DNA from: PGYR01 sp034670025
Lineage (GTDB): Bacteria > Bacteroidota > Ignavibacteria > Kapaibacteriales > UBA2268
Length of the DNA: 64,000 bases
Direction of reading: 5' to 3'
Assembly: GCA_034670025.1 (NCBI GenBank)
Contig: JAXMOE010000002.1
Span: 372,001-436,000, forward strand
The position numbers and the translations under genes were made by a program. The notes beneath the pieces were generated by a model. That model was not told where the DNA came from. It worked only from the letters and a program-made list of their open reading frames with translations, and made no database searches. Positions 45,340 to 53,488 of the stretch are shown here, in pieces; position 1 is the first letter of the stretch, and every line of letters starts with the position of its first letter.

Positions 45340-45477
45340 GTGAGTTTGATAAAGACAACCATATTCGTAATTATATTAATTATTGACATTTCAGATTTAA
45401 TTACTGGAACTTATTTCATTCACTTTACTGATGGTACTAAAACTTACTCAATGAATAAATTCCAAGTGGTTAGATAA
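45340..45477 (+). pseudogene. Remnant of a T9SS C-terminal sorting domain
   Basis: This 45-codon frame, beginning after an in-frame TAA, ends with IDISDLITGTYFIHF and a lysine-containing tail closing FQVVR before TAA. That is the last strand pair of a type A T9SS sorting domain (DLxxGTYFxxF, then a KFxV end). No upstream cargo domain or signal peptide exists, so it looks like the 3' stump of a lost T9SS cargo gene. Its stop touches the ATG of the intact T9SS gene at 45478. The rest of 45159-45339 holds only AT-rich sequence, including an unpaired half (AACTCCCAAC) of the terminator stem type seen at 47265 and 59166. Confidence 0.65.
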
Positions 45478-46803
45478 ATGAATTGGAGTAGAATATTCAT
45501 AATTTCTATACTTGTAATTCTGAGCTTCTTTAAGTTAGAAGCTAAGAAAGAGTGGGTGTTAGTTCGGCCACATTTAAAACAGGATGAGTTTATTGAAACA
45601 ATAAATTGTATAGACAGCATGAATTGTTACTTGTTTGCTGTAAATTTAGATACTACTGAGATACATCGCTCAACTGACCAAGGAAAAAGTTGGCATTTTG
45701 TTAATAGAAGAGTGCTAAAATATGATAATGGTTTGCTGAATATATTGCGTGTAAGAATATTCAATGATTCAAATGTATATTTATCATATTCTGAAAAAAT
45801 TGCCTTAGAAGTCTCTGAAAATGGAGGTAAAGATTACAGATATGTTACATTTGGCAGCTTGTCTGATTACACAGGTTCTACTTTTGACAATATTGATATA
45901 TTTACTGATAGTATTTCGGCAGGGTTAACTTTTGGTGGTAAAATCATTCATACGGTTGACAATTGGCATAGCTTTGAGATAATTCAGGCTCCTGATTCTA
46001 TTTTTACATTTCGTCCTATTCACTTTATCGACTCTAATAATATAGTTTTTGCAAGACATAATAACCATAATGCAGAACTTATCCGATACAATAAAATTGA
46101 GAAAACATTTGATATTTTTACAAGAGGTAATAAACCGATTGGAGGTAAAAATATTGATAGAATAAATGATTTCGTTTTCTTAAATGACAGTCTTGGTTAT
46201 GCTTGTGGGAGTAGATTTACTGATAAAAATGGTCAATCAAAAAGCTTATTATGGAAGACTACGGATGGCGGTAGAAACTGGATTAAATTAGTAGATACTT
46301 TTTTTGACCCTCCTTTTGGGTTGCAGAGAATAGCTTTTAGGACAGAAAATCACGGTATTGCCATTGGGAGTTGGGGTAAGATAGTTGAAACTACGGATGG
46401 AGGAGAAAACTGGTTTCAGCATGAAGTAAGACCTGACATGAAACAAATGTTTCCATTATTTGAGTGGGCAGGGAGTTATCCACTGTTTTACTCTCCTGGT
46501 GGTGGTATTTTCCGCTTAGAAACTGTCACCGAAGTGGAAGAACTCAGCTCCGACGAGAAGTTCCGTGTCTATCAGTCGGGTCGCAACTTAGAGATAGCCA
46601 TAAACGACCCCACACAGTCGGTTTATACCTTCTCGCTATACAGCCAGACAGGGCAGCGGCTACTCACTCGGTCTGTTAATTCTTCTTTCGGTTTTATCTT
46701 CCAACCAGTAGAGTTGATTGAGCTGAGCAATGGAGCATACTTTTATACTATTTCTTCGAGTGGTGGTGTGGAATTCAGCGGTAAATTAGTTGTGGCGGAG
46801 TGA
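45478..46803 (+). CDS. Secreted beta-propeller (Ycf48/BNR-like) protein with T9SS sorting domain
   Basis: The 441-residue product has a signal peptide (about 1-22), a Ycf48/sialidase-type propeller with STDQGKSW, TTDGGRNW and TTDGGENW motifs (the second near residue 262), and a type A T9SS sorting domain from about residue 360. The sorting domain includes YTFSLYSQTGQRLLTRSV and LSNGAYFYTI. It should be exported by Sec and T9SS to the surface. The 3' part from about 46510 is clearly richer in G+C than the rest: 31 of 60 bases in 46561-46620 against 16 of 60 in 46141-46200. The sorting domain may therefore have been acquired by recombination. Confidence 0.88.
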   Translation: MNWSRIFIISILVILSFFKLEAKKEWVLVRPHLKQDEFIETINCIDSMNCYLFAVNLDTTEIHRSTDQGKSWHFVNRRVLKYDNGLLNILRVRIFNDSNVYLSYSEKIALEVSENGGKDYRYVTFGSLSDYTGSTFDNIDIFTDSISAGLTFGGKIIHTVDNWHSFEIIQAPDSIFTFRPIHFIDSNNIVFARHNNHNAELIRYNKIEKTFDIFTRGNKPIGGKNIDRINDFVFLNDSLGYACGSRFTDKNGQSKSLLWKTTDGGRNWIKLVDTFFDPPFGLQRIAFRTENHGIAIGSWGKIVETTDGGENWFQHEVRPDMKQMFPLFEWAGSYPLFYSPGGGIFRLETVTEVEELSSDEKFRVYQSGRNLEIAINDPTQSVYTFSLYSQTGQRLLTRSVNSSFGFIFQPVELIELSNGAYFYTISSSGGVEFSGKLVVAE

Positions 46804-46824
46804 TGTTTGTCCTCCCTAAGTTCC

Positions 46825-46891
46825 GCTCCTATGGAGCTTCTCACTGATTGGGTTATTTTTGGGTACTATTGACATATCGCCACTCTGTGGC
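46825..46891. repeat. Two short palindromes after the T9SS gene
   Basis: GCTCC (46825-46829) pairs with GGAGC (46833-46837), and GCCAC pairs with GTGGC inside GCCACTCTGTGGC (46879-46891). The second recurs at 47119-47131. These look like fragments of dispersed palindromic repeats and are not followed by T runs suited to termination. Confidence 0.5.
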
Positions 46892-46945
46892 TTTTATAAT
46901 TGATTTTTTTAGAAAAGTAAGAAAATGTAAACTCCGTAGTAGTTA

Positions 46946-47080
46946 AATATTAGTAGAAATAAGAGTTCTCAATTTACAACCTCATTAGGGGTTGAATATC
47001 TGTAGAAATTAATGGAGAGAGTTTAAGTTCAACCCCTAAAGGGGTTGTTTTTCATTCTATTTTTCATTTCTACTAATATT
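46946..47080. mobile_element. MITE-like element with 15-bp terminal inverted repeats
   Basis: AATATTAGTAGAAAT (46946-46960) is repeated exactly in reverse complement as ATTTCTACTAATATT (47066-47080). The 135-base unit has no coding capacity and contains two more palindromes, AACCTCATTAGGGGTT and AACCCCTAAAGGGGTT. A third palindrome, ATATCCCTACGGGATAT, sits just outside the right end at 47080-47096. The form is that of a non-autonomous miniature element or a REP-type repeat cluster. No transposase gene is in the window. Confidence 0.6.
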
Positions 47081-47117
47081 ATATCCCTACGGGATATGTT
47101 TAGGGCTACAGATGTTT

Positions 47118-47179
47118 AGCCACTCTGTGGCTCTGAGACGTATGCACTTCGGCTTCGCTCTGTGTAAACAATACGTCTC
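47118..47179. repeat. Dispersed palindromic repeat, GAGACGTAT type
   Basis: The second AGCCACTCTGTGGCT (47118-47132) is followed by GAGACGTAT (47135-47143), which pairs with ATACGTCTC (47171-47179) across a loop containing the small palindrome-like CTTCGGCTTCG. The same GAGACGTAT/ATACGTCT core occurs near 59381. Similar elements are scattered through many Bacteroidota genomes. With the items at 46825 and 46946 this accounts for most of the noncoding stretch 46804-47258. Confidence 0.55.
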
Positions 47180-47258
47180 TACAATTATACTTTTAAATTC
47201 ATCGATGAGGCAATCATAATATATTCACCTGACATTTCGACAGGCTCAATGTACAGAC

Positions 47259-47288
47259 AAAAAAACTCCCAACTAATCAGCTGGGAGT
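47259..47288 (-). terminator. Terminator of the glutathione peroxidase gene
   Basis: On the minus strand ACTCCCA pairs with TGGGAGT (47282-47288 with 47265-47271), with a short inner CT/AG extension, followed by a T run (A on the plus strand at 47259-47264). It lies about 30 bases after the gene's stop. Confidence 0.85.
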
Positions 47289-47318
47289 CTTGTAAGATTT
47301 TAAAATGTATCTTGTTGA

Positions 47319-47888
47319 TTAAGAGTTTAGTGCCTTCTCAACGTCTTTTTCTATCTTTTTAGGAGTTGTTTGTGACGCATATCTATCAATCGGCTTTCCG
47401 TTTTTATCAATCAAAAATTTAGTGAAATTCCATTTTATATCATCAGTAATTAATCCAGATTGCTCAGATTTCAGATACTTGTATAGTGGAGCGGCATTGT
47501 CACCATTCACATCTATTTTTTCAAATAGTGGGAAAGTAACAGCAAACTCCGAGCTACAGAAATTCTTTATTTCTTCGCTGCTTCCTGGCTCTTGTCCACC
47601 GAATTGGTTACAAGGGAACCCAAGTACAACAAATCCATCATCTTTGTGCTTTTCGTACAGCTCCTGTAGTCCTTCGTATTGGGAAGTGAACCCACACTCG
47701 CTTGCTGTATTAACAATCAGCAATACCTTACCTTCGTAATCGCTTAGGTGTACTTCGTTTCCATCTATGTCGTTCACTGTGTAATCATATACTGAATCTG
47801 TTGCTGGCATAACCTTTCCTTTCGTGTTTTGTGAGATAGCAAATATTGAAATCAGAACTACAGGGATTAATATAAGTAGTTTTTTCAT
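47319..47888 (-). CDS. Glutathione/thioredoxin-type peroxidase, exported
   Basis: The 189-residue product is a GPx-family peroxidase with a cysteine active site: C65 in NTASECGFTSQ, Q95 in FPCNQFGGQEPG, and W153-N154 in IKWNFTKFL complete the catalytic tetrad. An N-terminal signal peptide (about 1-19) points to the periplasm. C93 and C111 are further cysteines; bacterial members usually use thioredoxin rather than glutathione as reductant. It reduces hydrogen and lipid hydroperoxides. The gene is single, ends in a clear terminator, and starts 29 bases after the SPOR-protein stop. Confidence 0.93.
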   Translation of the reverse strand: MKKLLILIPVVLISIFAISQNTKGKVMPATDSVYDYTVNDIDGNEVHLSDYEGKVLLIVNTASECGFTSQYEGLQELYEKHKDDGFVVLGFPCNQFGGQEPGSSEEIKNFCSSEFAVTFPLFEKIDVNGDNAAPLYKYLKSEQSGLITDDIKWNFTKFLIDKNGKPIDRYASQTTPKKIEKDVEKALNS

Positions 47889-47917
47889 ATCAATATCCTC
47901 ATTTTATTTAAAAAAAA

Positions 47918-49060
47918 TTATTTCTCAAAAACGATTGGTTCGCAATCACATTGTTGTTGCACTATTATTTTAGCAGCTTTAGCTGACTCTAAGCTTGAGT
48001 AGTTACCAATAACTACTGCAAATTTGCTTTCGCCATCTATTGTTTTGCTTTTTACTTCAGTTCTCATTCTCTTTCTTAAGAACTTTTTCATCTCATTTTC
48101 AGCACTTTTTCTGTTATCGAATAGCCCAACTTGTAAGCCATAATAACCAGTGTTTGTAGTAACAGTTTCAGCTACTTCCGCAACTTCTTTCTGCACTTCG
48201 ATATCAGGGCTTGTAACAACTTCCGAAGCTGTTAACTCTGCTTCTTCTACTTCAGGAGTAATGTCTTTGCTCTTAGTAGCAAGTTTTTCTTGTTGTTCTT
48301 TCACAATTTGAGAAGGGTGAGTTTTGTCCTCAGTTTCGTCTATTGTTATTCTTTGTCTGATAACTCTTTGGTTATTGTTACTGATAGCTAAGTTGCTATC
48401 ATCATTGTTAGTTACTTTCTGTATTCTAACTGGTTGTGATTTTACGATAGTGGTAGTTTCTACTTCTGGCTCCACTTCCTTTGGCTCTTCAGTTTGTCTC
48501 ACCATCCCAATTTTCTTTGGCTCTTCTTTAGTAAAATCACGCATTTGGTTTGGCTGCGTATCATTATCCCTTCTGATAACTGGCTCAGTTTTTCTTTCGA
48601 TAGTTGTGCTTCTATTTACGTCAGATTCCAATATCGTCGATCTGTTCGAAGCTATACCATCAGCTATTCTAATCATTTCCGTAGCAGCTAATACATACTC
48701 TGATTGAGGGTATTTAGTGCGGAAATAGTTAAGCTCATATTTGGCTTTGTTTATCTCACCTTTCAGTGCGTAGTACTGGATTATTCTCCAATAAGCATCA
48801 TCGGCCCACTTGCTGTCAGGATGGTTCGCCACCAATTTTTTATATATATCAATTGATTTGTGCGTGTCGTCTATAACTACTGCGAGCAGTAGCTTTACGC
48901 CAGCGTCATTAGGATATTCTACTAGCAAATCAGGAATGTGGGATTTGACTTCCACTATTTTTCCTTGTGCTACCATATCAAGGTATGAATCAATATCAGG
49001 TGATTTGGATTGTGCTACTACAAACGCAGATAGCCACAGAATTAGGATTAAATTTCTCAT
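47918..49060 (-). CDS. Exported TPR and SPOR domain protein
   Basis: The 380-residue product has a signal peptide (about 1-18), tetratricopeptide-like helices (about 25-135, with YWRIIQYYALKGEINKAKYE), a long low-complexity linker rich in E, T, V and R (about 140-300), and a C-terminal SPOR domain (about 305-380; YYGLQVGLFDNRKSAENEM). SPOR domains bind denuded septal peptidoglycan, so a cell-division or peptidoglycan role in the periplasm is likely. It is divergent from murG, another peptidoglycan gene. Confidence 0.85.
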   Translation of the reverse strand: MRNLILILWLSAFVVAQSKSPDIDSYLDMVAQGKIVEVKSHIPDLLVEYPNDAGVKLLLAVVIDDTHKSIDIYKKLVANHPDSKWADDAYWRIIQYYALKGEINKAKYELNYFRTKYPQSEYVLAATEMIRIADGIASNRSTILESDVNRSTTIERKTEPVIRRDNDTQPNQMRDFTKEEPKKIGMVRQTEEPKEVEPEVETTTIVKSQPVRIQKVTNNDDSNLAISNNNQRVIRQRITIDETEDKTHPSQIVKEQQEKLATKSKDITPEVEEAELTASEVVTSPDIEVQKEVAEVAETVTTNTGYYGLQVGLFDNRKSAENEMKKFLRKRMRTEVKSKTIDGESKFAVVIGNYSSLESAKAAKIIVQQQCDCEPIVFEK

Positions 49061-49192
49061 TGTTTCCCCCAGAGATATTTATTATAATTTGTTTCTTTTT
49101 ATGCTGTTAATACTAAAATATAAATATAATTTGAAAAAAGAAAATATGTGAGTAAATTTATAATTACAATTGACCGATATTTGATATAATTA

Positions 49193-50296
49193 ATGAAAAA
49201 GAAGATAAATCTATTATTTGCAGCTGGTGGAACAGGAGGGCATTTGTTTCCTGCTACTGCTGTTGCCCAATATTTGAAAAACAAATACGAAGACAGAGTA
49301 AACTGTGTTTTCATAGGTACAGAAAAAAGGATAGAATCGACCAAAGTCCCCAAATTAGGATTTGACTATCACAGTATGCCAATAACAGCATTCCCTGGGA
49401 AGAATGTAAATGGATTAAAATATCCAATTACGTTTATGAAATCAATTTCTGCAGCCAGAAAAGTGATAAGGCAAAATGATATAGATGCAGTAATTTGCAC
49501 TGGTGCTTATATCAGTTATCCTCCTGGTTTGGCAGCTAAAAGAATGAAAAGAAAGCTGTTCCTTATGGAATCGAATGTTAACCCAGGCAAAAGTATATTG
49601 TGGTTAGCTAACAATGCTAGTAAGATTTACACTTCCTATGCTGAAAGCTCTAAGTTTTTCGACCCTGCTGTGATTAATAATATCAGATACTTGGGTAATC
49701 CTGTTAGGAGTGATATTCTGAATTTGCCTGACAAAAACTCAGCTTATGACAAATATGGATTTGATAAAGAAAAGAAAACAATTTTTATTTTCGGTGGGAG
49801 CTTAGGTGCTCAATCCATCAACAGAGTTGTTGAGAAGAACTTACAGGAATTAGAACTGCTCGATGTCAATGTGATTTGGCAAACAGGTAAGAACTACGTG
49901 TTCCCTGCTTCTGTGCCGAACAATGTTCACATAACGGAATTTATAGATGATATGGGTGAGGCTTATTCCATAGCTGATATAGTGATTGCACGCTCCGGTG
50001 CAACTACGGTGGCTGAGCTTTCTGTATTAGGTAAACCATCTATTTTGGTTCCGCTTCCTTCTGCTGCTAATAATGAGCAATATCAAAACGCAAGAATGTT
50101 GGATGAATCTGGTGGTGCTATGTTGTTGAAAGATAGCGAAATAGATGTAGAGTTGATGAAGAACATAAAATCATTAATTCACAATGAAAATAAGTTAGCC
50201 GAAATGAGAGAAAAAGTGCAAATGTTTGCTAAACCCAATGCTGTTAGTGACATTGCGGAAGATATTATCAGGACTATAGAGCCGAACTTTGTTTGA
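49193..50296 (+). CDS. murG: UDP-GlcNAc:undecaprenyl-PP-MurNAc-pentapeptide GlcNAc transferase MurG
   Basis: MurG adds GlcNAc to lipid I to make lipid II at the inner face of the membrane. The 367-residue product has the glycine-rich N-terminal loop LFAAGGTGGHLFPATAVAQ, a second IFGGSLGAQSINR loop and the UDP-GlcNAc-binding segment ADIVIARSGATTVAELSVLG with PLPSAANNEQYQNA. It lies outside a dcw cluster. Its 3' end overlaps the convergent glycosyltransferase gene by 23 bases. Confidence 0.96.
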   Translation: MKKKINLLFAAGGTGGHLFPATAVAQYLKNKYEDRVNCVFIGTEKRIESTKVPKLGFDYHSMPITAFPGKNVNGLKYPITFMKSISAARKVIRQNDIDAVICTGAYISYPPGLAAKRMKRKLFLMESNVNPGKSILWLANNASKIYTSYAESSKFFDPAVINNIRYLGNPVRSDILNLPDKNSAYDKYGFDKEKKTIFIFGGSLGAQSINRVVEKNLQELELLDVNVIWQTGKNYVFPASVPNNVHITEFIDDMGEAYSIADIVIARSGATTVAELSVLGKPSILVPLPSAANNEQYQNARMLDESGGAMLLKDSEIDVELMKNIKSLIHNENKLAEMREKVQMFAKPNAVSDIAEDIIRTIEPNFV

Positions 50297-51215
50297 TGAA
50301 ATTAGAGATAGCACTTTCAATACTATCAACAGATACTTCAACATTTTCAGAGTTATCTGATTTTACTACAATATTCACAGTAGATTTGGGAGCAAATTTT
50401 ACTAATTCCCGCTCAATTGATTTGCTGAATACCAGTACTGGTGTATCGTAAGTGCCAGCTAAATGTACAAGCGAGGTGTCAGCAGTGATCAGCCCTTTGC
50501 AGTTGTCAATGTATTGGTAAGTGTGCTCTATGGACTTTGTGGTCAGTAGTTCGTAGCCACTATATTTAGCTAATTTCAGAGCTGTTTCCTTGTTGCTCGG
50601 TGCTGTTATCAGCTTTACATTAGCATTTTGTATCTTTAATTCATCTAAAATTTTGACACCTAATTCTAGCCCAATACTTTTGGATAGACTGCTTGCAGCA
50701 ATGTTGAAGAGAAAGAAGTCGTCTTCTATTTTAGTTTTGTTTTGATAAGGTAGTGGGTATCGTTGTTCATAATTTGGTTTTATTCCCAAAGCTGAAGCAG
50801 TAGATAATATTCTATCTTGGAAGTGAGCAAAATCCGAATTGTAATCACCAACGTGAATGTCAAAAACAGAGTTCTTATCTCTTTTGAATCCAATACTTTT
50901 CTGAGCATTCACTACACTTGTTATAATCTGAGATTCTTGGCTGAAGTGATCTTTTGGTTCTAATAGCACATCGTAATTTCTACTTCTTAGTTTCATTAGA
51001 GTAGGAATTGCCCTTAGTGGGTTCTTGTCCCAAACTATAACCTCATCAACAAACTTATCATTTGCAATTACTTTGTGGTTGTCCGTACTGGCTAATACAT
51101 CGATTTTTACATCGCCTAACTTGTCTCGTAATTGAGCAATTAATGGGCGAGAGAGAACCATGTCACCAATTCTGCCGAGTCTAATTACTAATATGTTTTT
51201 GATTATTGTGCTCAT
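50274..51215 (-). CDS. Glycosyltransferase family 9 (heptosyltransferase-like) protein
   Basis: The 313-residue product has the ADP-heptose:LPS heptosyltransferase fold. It begins ILVIRLGRIGDMVLSRPLIA and has the conserved C-terminal GLITADTSLVHLAGTYDTPVL nucleotide-sugar site. It probably acts on lipopolysaccharide core or another surface glycan; the exact sugar is not predictable. The frame is open 19 codons upstream, but the family motif starts just after ATG 51215. It overlaps murG by 23 bases tail to tail. Confidence 0.9.
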   Translation of the reverse strand: MSTIIKNILVIRLGRIGDMVLSRPLIAQLRDKLGDVKIDVLASTDNHKVIANDKFVDEVIVWDKNPLRAIPTLMKLRSRNYDVLLEPKDHFSQESQIITSVVNAQKSIGFKRDKNSVFDIHVGDYNSDFAHFQDRILSTASALGIKPNYEQRYPLPYQNKTKIEDDFFLFNIAASSLSKSIGLELGVKILDELKIQNANVKLITAPSNKETALKLAKYSGYELLTTKSIEHTYQYIDNCKGLITADTSLVHLAGTYDTPVLVFSKSIERELVKFAPKSTVNIVVKSDNSENVEVSVDSIESAISNFIKQSSAL

Positions 51216-51306
51216 AGATACCACAAATCTAATTAATTTTATCAAAATTTTATTTTGGAATGGATTTTGCAATTACATAAATTGATAAATAATAATCAGG
51301 ATAGAA

Positions 51307-52275
51307 ATGAATAAGAACAACACAGAGCAAAATTTTTTCGATCTAAATGAGCACAACAGCTTGCAAGTTGGTGTATTTGGAGTCTTAGTTGTGTTGTTTT
51401 CTTTTATGTTCTATTTCCTTATGGTTCCCGCTGCGGAGATGATGTTCCAAGGGTATTTGTTAGGGGTTGTTACACACGATGGAAGTGAAGTTCATTATTT
51501 GATGGATTCTGGTTCTGCTAAGAAACTCACTAACTTCTACACTTCGTGGGCCGTAGATGTTTACAAAGGTACACCTCAAGAGGCAAGATATTGGTTCAAC
51601 CCACTACTATCATTATCAATACCAAGTTTGGTGTTTGGAGCTTTCTTAGCATTTTTCATTTCTGCCCTATTACCGAAGAACATAGGTTACATCAGGCAAA
51701 AAATAGAACGAGAAACTGCTGGATTGTTGGACGAACTATGTCTAAAGCTTTATGGTTTTCACAGTGAAGAAGAAAGAAAATTATTAAGAAATCAACTTTT
51801 GAACGCTGATTTACGTGATTTGCATGATTTTGAAAGAGATTGGAATATGGGACTTGAAGATTTGAGAACCCTTCATAGGGCAATAATATGGCAAAATTCA
51901 AATTTCTTCCGTAAGTTCATCGGTATAAACAGTGGAATAAAAGTCTATCTCAGATTTTACCTTACAGAGAGATATTCCAACAACATTATTGGCTCAGTTT
52001 ACATTGGTGCAGCGAGTTTAATTATAATTATTGGACTCAGGGGACTGAAATTTATTCCAGCAAATGAGCCATCATTAGTACTTTTTGCATTGGGATTGGA
52101 ATTTACTCTGCTTATTGTTTACGCGATTGCAGTTATGTACACAAGAACTGAAAACGATGACCCTCCAGTTCAAAACCACGGTGGATTTGCTGCAGGTGAA
52201 TCTCTTGCAGACATTGGAACAAATCGAGAAGTAGAAAAATTATTAAAAGCATTCGTTAGGCAAAATAAAAAATAA
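51307..52275 (+). CDS. Uncharacterised four-helix membrane protein
   Basis: The 322-residue product has about four membrane segments (near 20-45, 100-125, 225-245 and 250-270) separated by a charged cytoplasmic-looking region (about 128-220) rich in helices. I do not recognise a family. It is expressed just upstream of rfbC (6 bases apart) and near glycosyltransferase and murG genes, which hints at an envelope role, but that is only context. Confidence 0.65.
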   Translation: MNKNNTEQNFFDLNEHNSLQVGVFGVLVVLFSFMFYFLMVPAAEMMFQGYLLGVVTHDGSEVHYLMDSGSAKKLTNFYTSWAVDVYKGTPQEARYWFNPLLSLSIPSLVFGAFLAFFISALLPKNIGYIRQKIERETAGLLDELCLKLYGFHSEEERKLLRNQLLNADLRDLHDFERDWNMGLEDLRTLHRAIIWQNSNFFRKFIGINSGIKVYLRFYLTERYSNNIIGSVYIGAASLIIIIGLRGLKFIPANEPSLVLFALGLEFTLLIVYAIAVMYTRTENDDPPVQNHGGFAAGESLADIGTNREVEKLLKAFVRQNKK

Positions 52276-52281
52276 CAGACT

Positions 52282-52836
52282 ATGGCATTGGAATTAATTG
52301 ATGAGCGATTGGACGGTTTGAAGCTATTCGAACCAAAAGTATATGGTGACAACAGGGGTTGGTTTTATGAAAGCTGGCGAGAAGACGACTTGAATAAGCA
52401 CGGAGTAGATGTTGACTTTGTTCAAGACAATCATTCGCTATCGCAAAAAAATGTTATTCGCGGTATGCACTTCCAGCACTCTCCACCACAGGGGAAATTG
52501 ATTAGAGTATCTTCTGGTTCTGCACAAGTGGTTGAAGTTGATATTCGTATTGACTCGCAAACATTTGGCAAGTGGGAAAGCTTTGATTTATCGGCTGACA
52601 ATAAGCGAGTTTTGTGGGTGCCGCCTGGCTTTGCAAACGGATTTCTTGCATTAGAGGAAAACATAGAAGTTCAGTACAAAGTTACGAACTATTGGAGCCC
52701 AGAAGGTGAGTCAAACATTAGATTCGATGATCCAGAAATTGGTATAGAGTGGAAGACAAACAACCCAATTACTAGTGAGCGAGACAAACAAGCTATGTCA
52801 ATTATTGATTGGAAAAAAGATGGGTTTAGGTTTTAG
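52282..52836 (+). CDS. rfbC: dTDP-4-dehydrorhamnose 3,5-epimerase
   Basis: RfbC/RmlC epimerises dTDP-4-keto-6-deoxyglucose in dTDP-L-rhamnose synthesis. The 184-residue cupin shows the active-site histidine H63 in VIRGMHFQ, K72, and Y132 in VQYKVTNYWSPEGE, with FVQDNHSLSQ and LWVPPGFANGFL. rfbA, rfbB and rfbD are not in the window. The ATG lies 6 bases after the membrane-protein gene, and the stop overlaps the convergent hepT gene by 4 bases. Confidence 0.96.
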   Translation: MALELIDERLDGLKLFEPKVYGDNRGWFYESWREDDLNKHGVDVDFVQDNHSLSQKNVIRGMHFQHSPPQGKLIRVSSGSAQVVEVDIRIDSQTFGKWESFDLSADNKRVLWVPPGFANGFLALEENIEVQYKVTNYWSPEGESNIRFDDPEIGIEWKTNNPITSERDKQAMSIIDWKKDGFRF

Positions 52837-53168
52837 TCGTTTAATAGTTCTGTTATTTCATCTTTGAGTATTGGTAAATGTTTGATAACAGTACCCCAGA
52901 CGACTACATCGTCAACTTTATCATAGCCGTGGATTATAAAGTTTCTCATACTAATTATTCTTTCTTTACTTGATATCGGTACAGAATTGTCAAATTTATT
53001 GATTTTATTCATCGCTTCTCCAATAATCTCAAATTCTCTTTCAACAGCCCTTCTTAGCATTTTATTTTTTTGATATATATTGAAATCTTTCACTTCTCCA
53101 ATATATGATTCTATTGAATTTAGTGAAGTCAGCATATCAAATAGATATTTTTTAATTCGGTTGTCCAT
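52833..53168 (-). CDS. hepT: HepT-like toxin, HEPN domain (DUF86)
   Basis: The 111-residue all-helical protein carries the HEPN ribonuclease motif RNFIIHGY (R75, H80, Y82; RX4HXY), typical of HepT toxins. In characterised MntA-HepT pairs, HepT is an RNase that MntA neutralises by AMPylating the tyrosine of this motif. The conserved ERFEFEIIGEA-type helix appears here as EREFEIIGEAMNKI. Its start overlaps the antitoxin gene by 17 bases. The intact motif suggests a functional toxin. Confidence 0.9.
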   Translation of the reverse strand: MDNRIKKYLFDMLTSLNSIESYIGEVKDFNIYQKNKMLRRAVEREFEIIGEAMNKINKFDNSVPISSKERIISMRNFIIHGYDKVDDVVVWGTVIKHLPILKDEITELLND

Positions 53169-53463
53169 AAATTAAAACTTTTGTCTCATTTATTGAACTT
53201 ATCAAATATGGATTGGATAAAGATTTCTGTGTAAGTATATCTACTTTTCTTCCTAAAAGCTGTTCTAATTCTTTTTTTAGGTTGAAATAAGCATCAGCAT
53301 ATTCCACAGCAGGCATATCATTAAAGGAAATAACAAAATCAATATCACTTAATTCATTGAATTTATTAGTATTTGCTGACCCAAACAATTCCAATGATCT
53401 GACATTGTGTTTCAGACACAAGCTTTTGATTGATTTAATATTATTTCTTATTATGCTATTCAT
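53152..53463 (-). CDS. mntA: MntA-like antitoxin, minimal nucleotidyltransferase
   Basis: The 103-residue product is a MNT-fold protein with the GSX10DXD motif: G28-S29 in LELFGSAN, D40 and D42 in SDIDFVI, and a third metal-binding aspartate D75 in KVDIL. It is predicted to transfer AMP to HepT and so inactivate it. The gene precedes hepT and overlaps it by 17 bases, the standard order. Confidence 0.9.
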   Translation of the reverse strand: MNSIIRNNIKSIKSLCLKHNVRSLELFGSANTNKFNELSDIDFVISFNDMPAVEYADAYFNLKKELEQLLGRKVDILTQKSLSNPYLISSINETKVLIYGQPN

Positions 53464-53488
53464 AATGCAATATACTCATATTCTTACT

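Noticed and set aside
46804..47258. Small regulatory RNA gene
   Set aside because: The symmetry is explained by nested palindromic repeats, and no promoter or isolated terminator defines a transcript.
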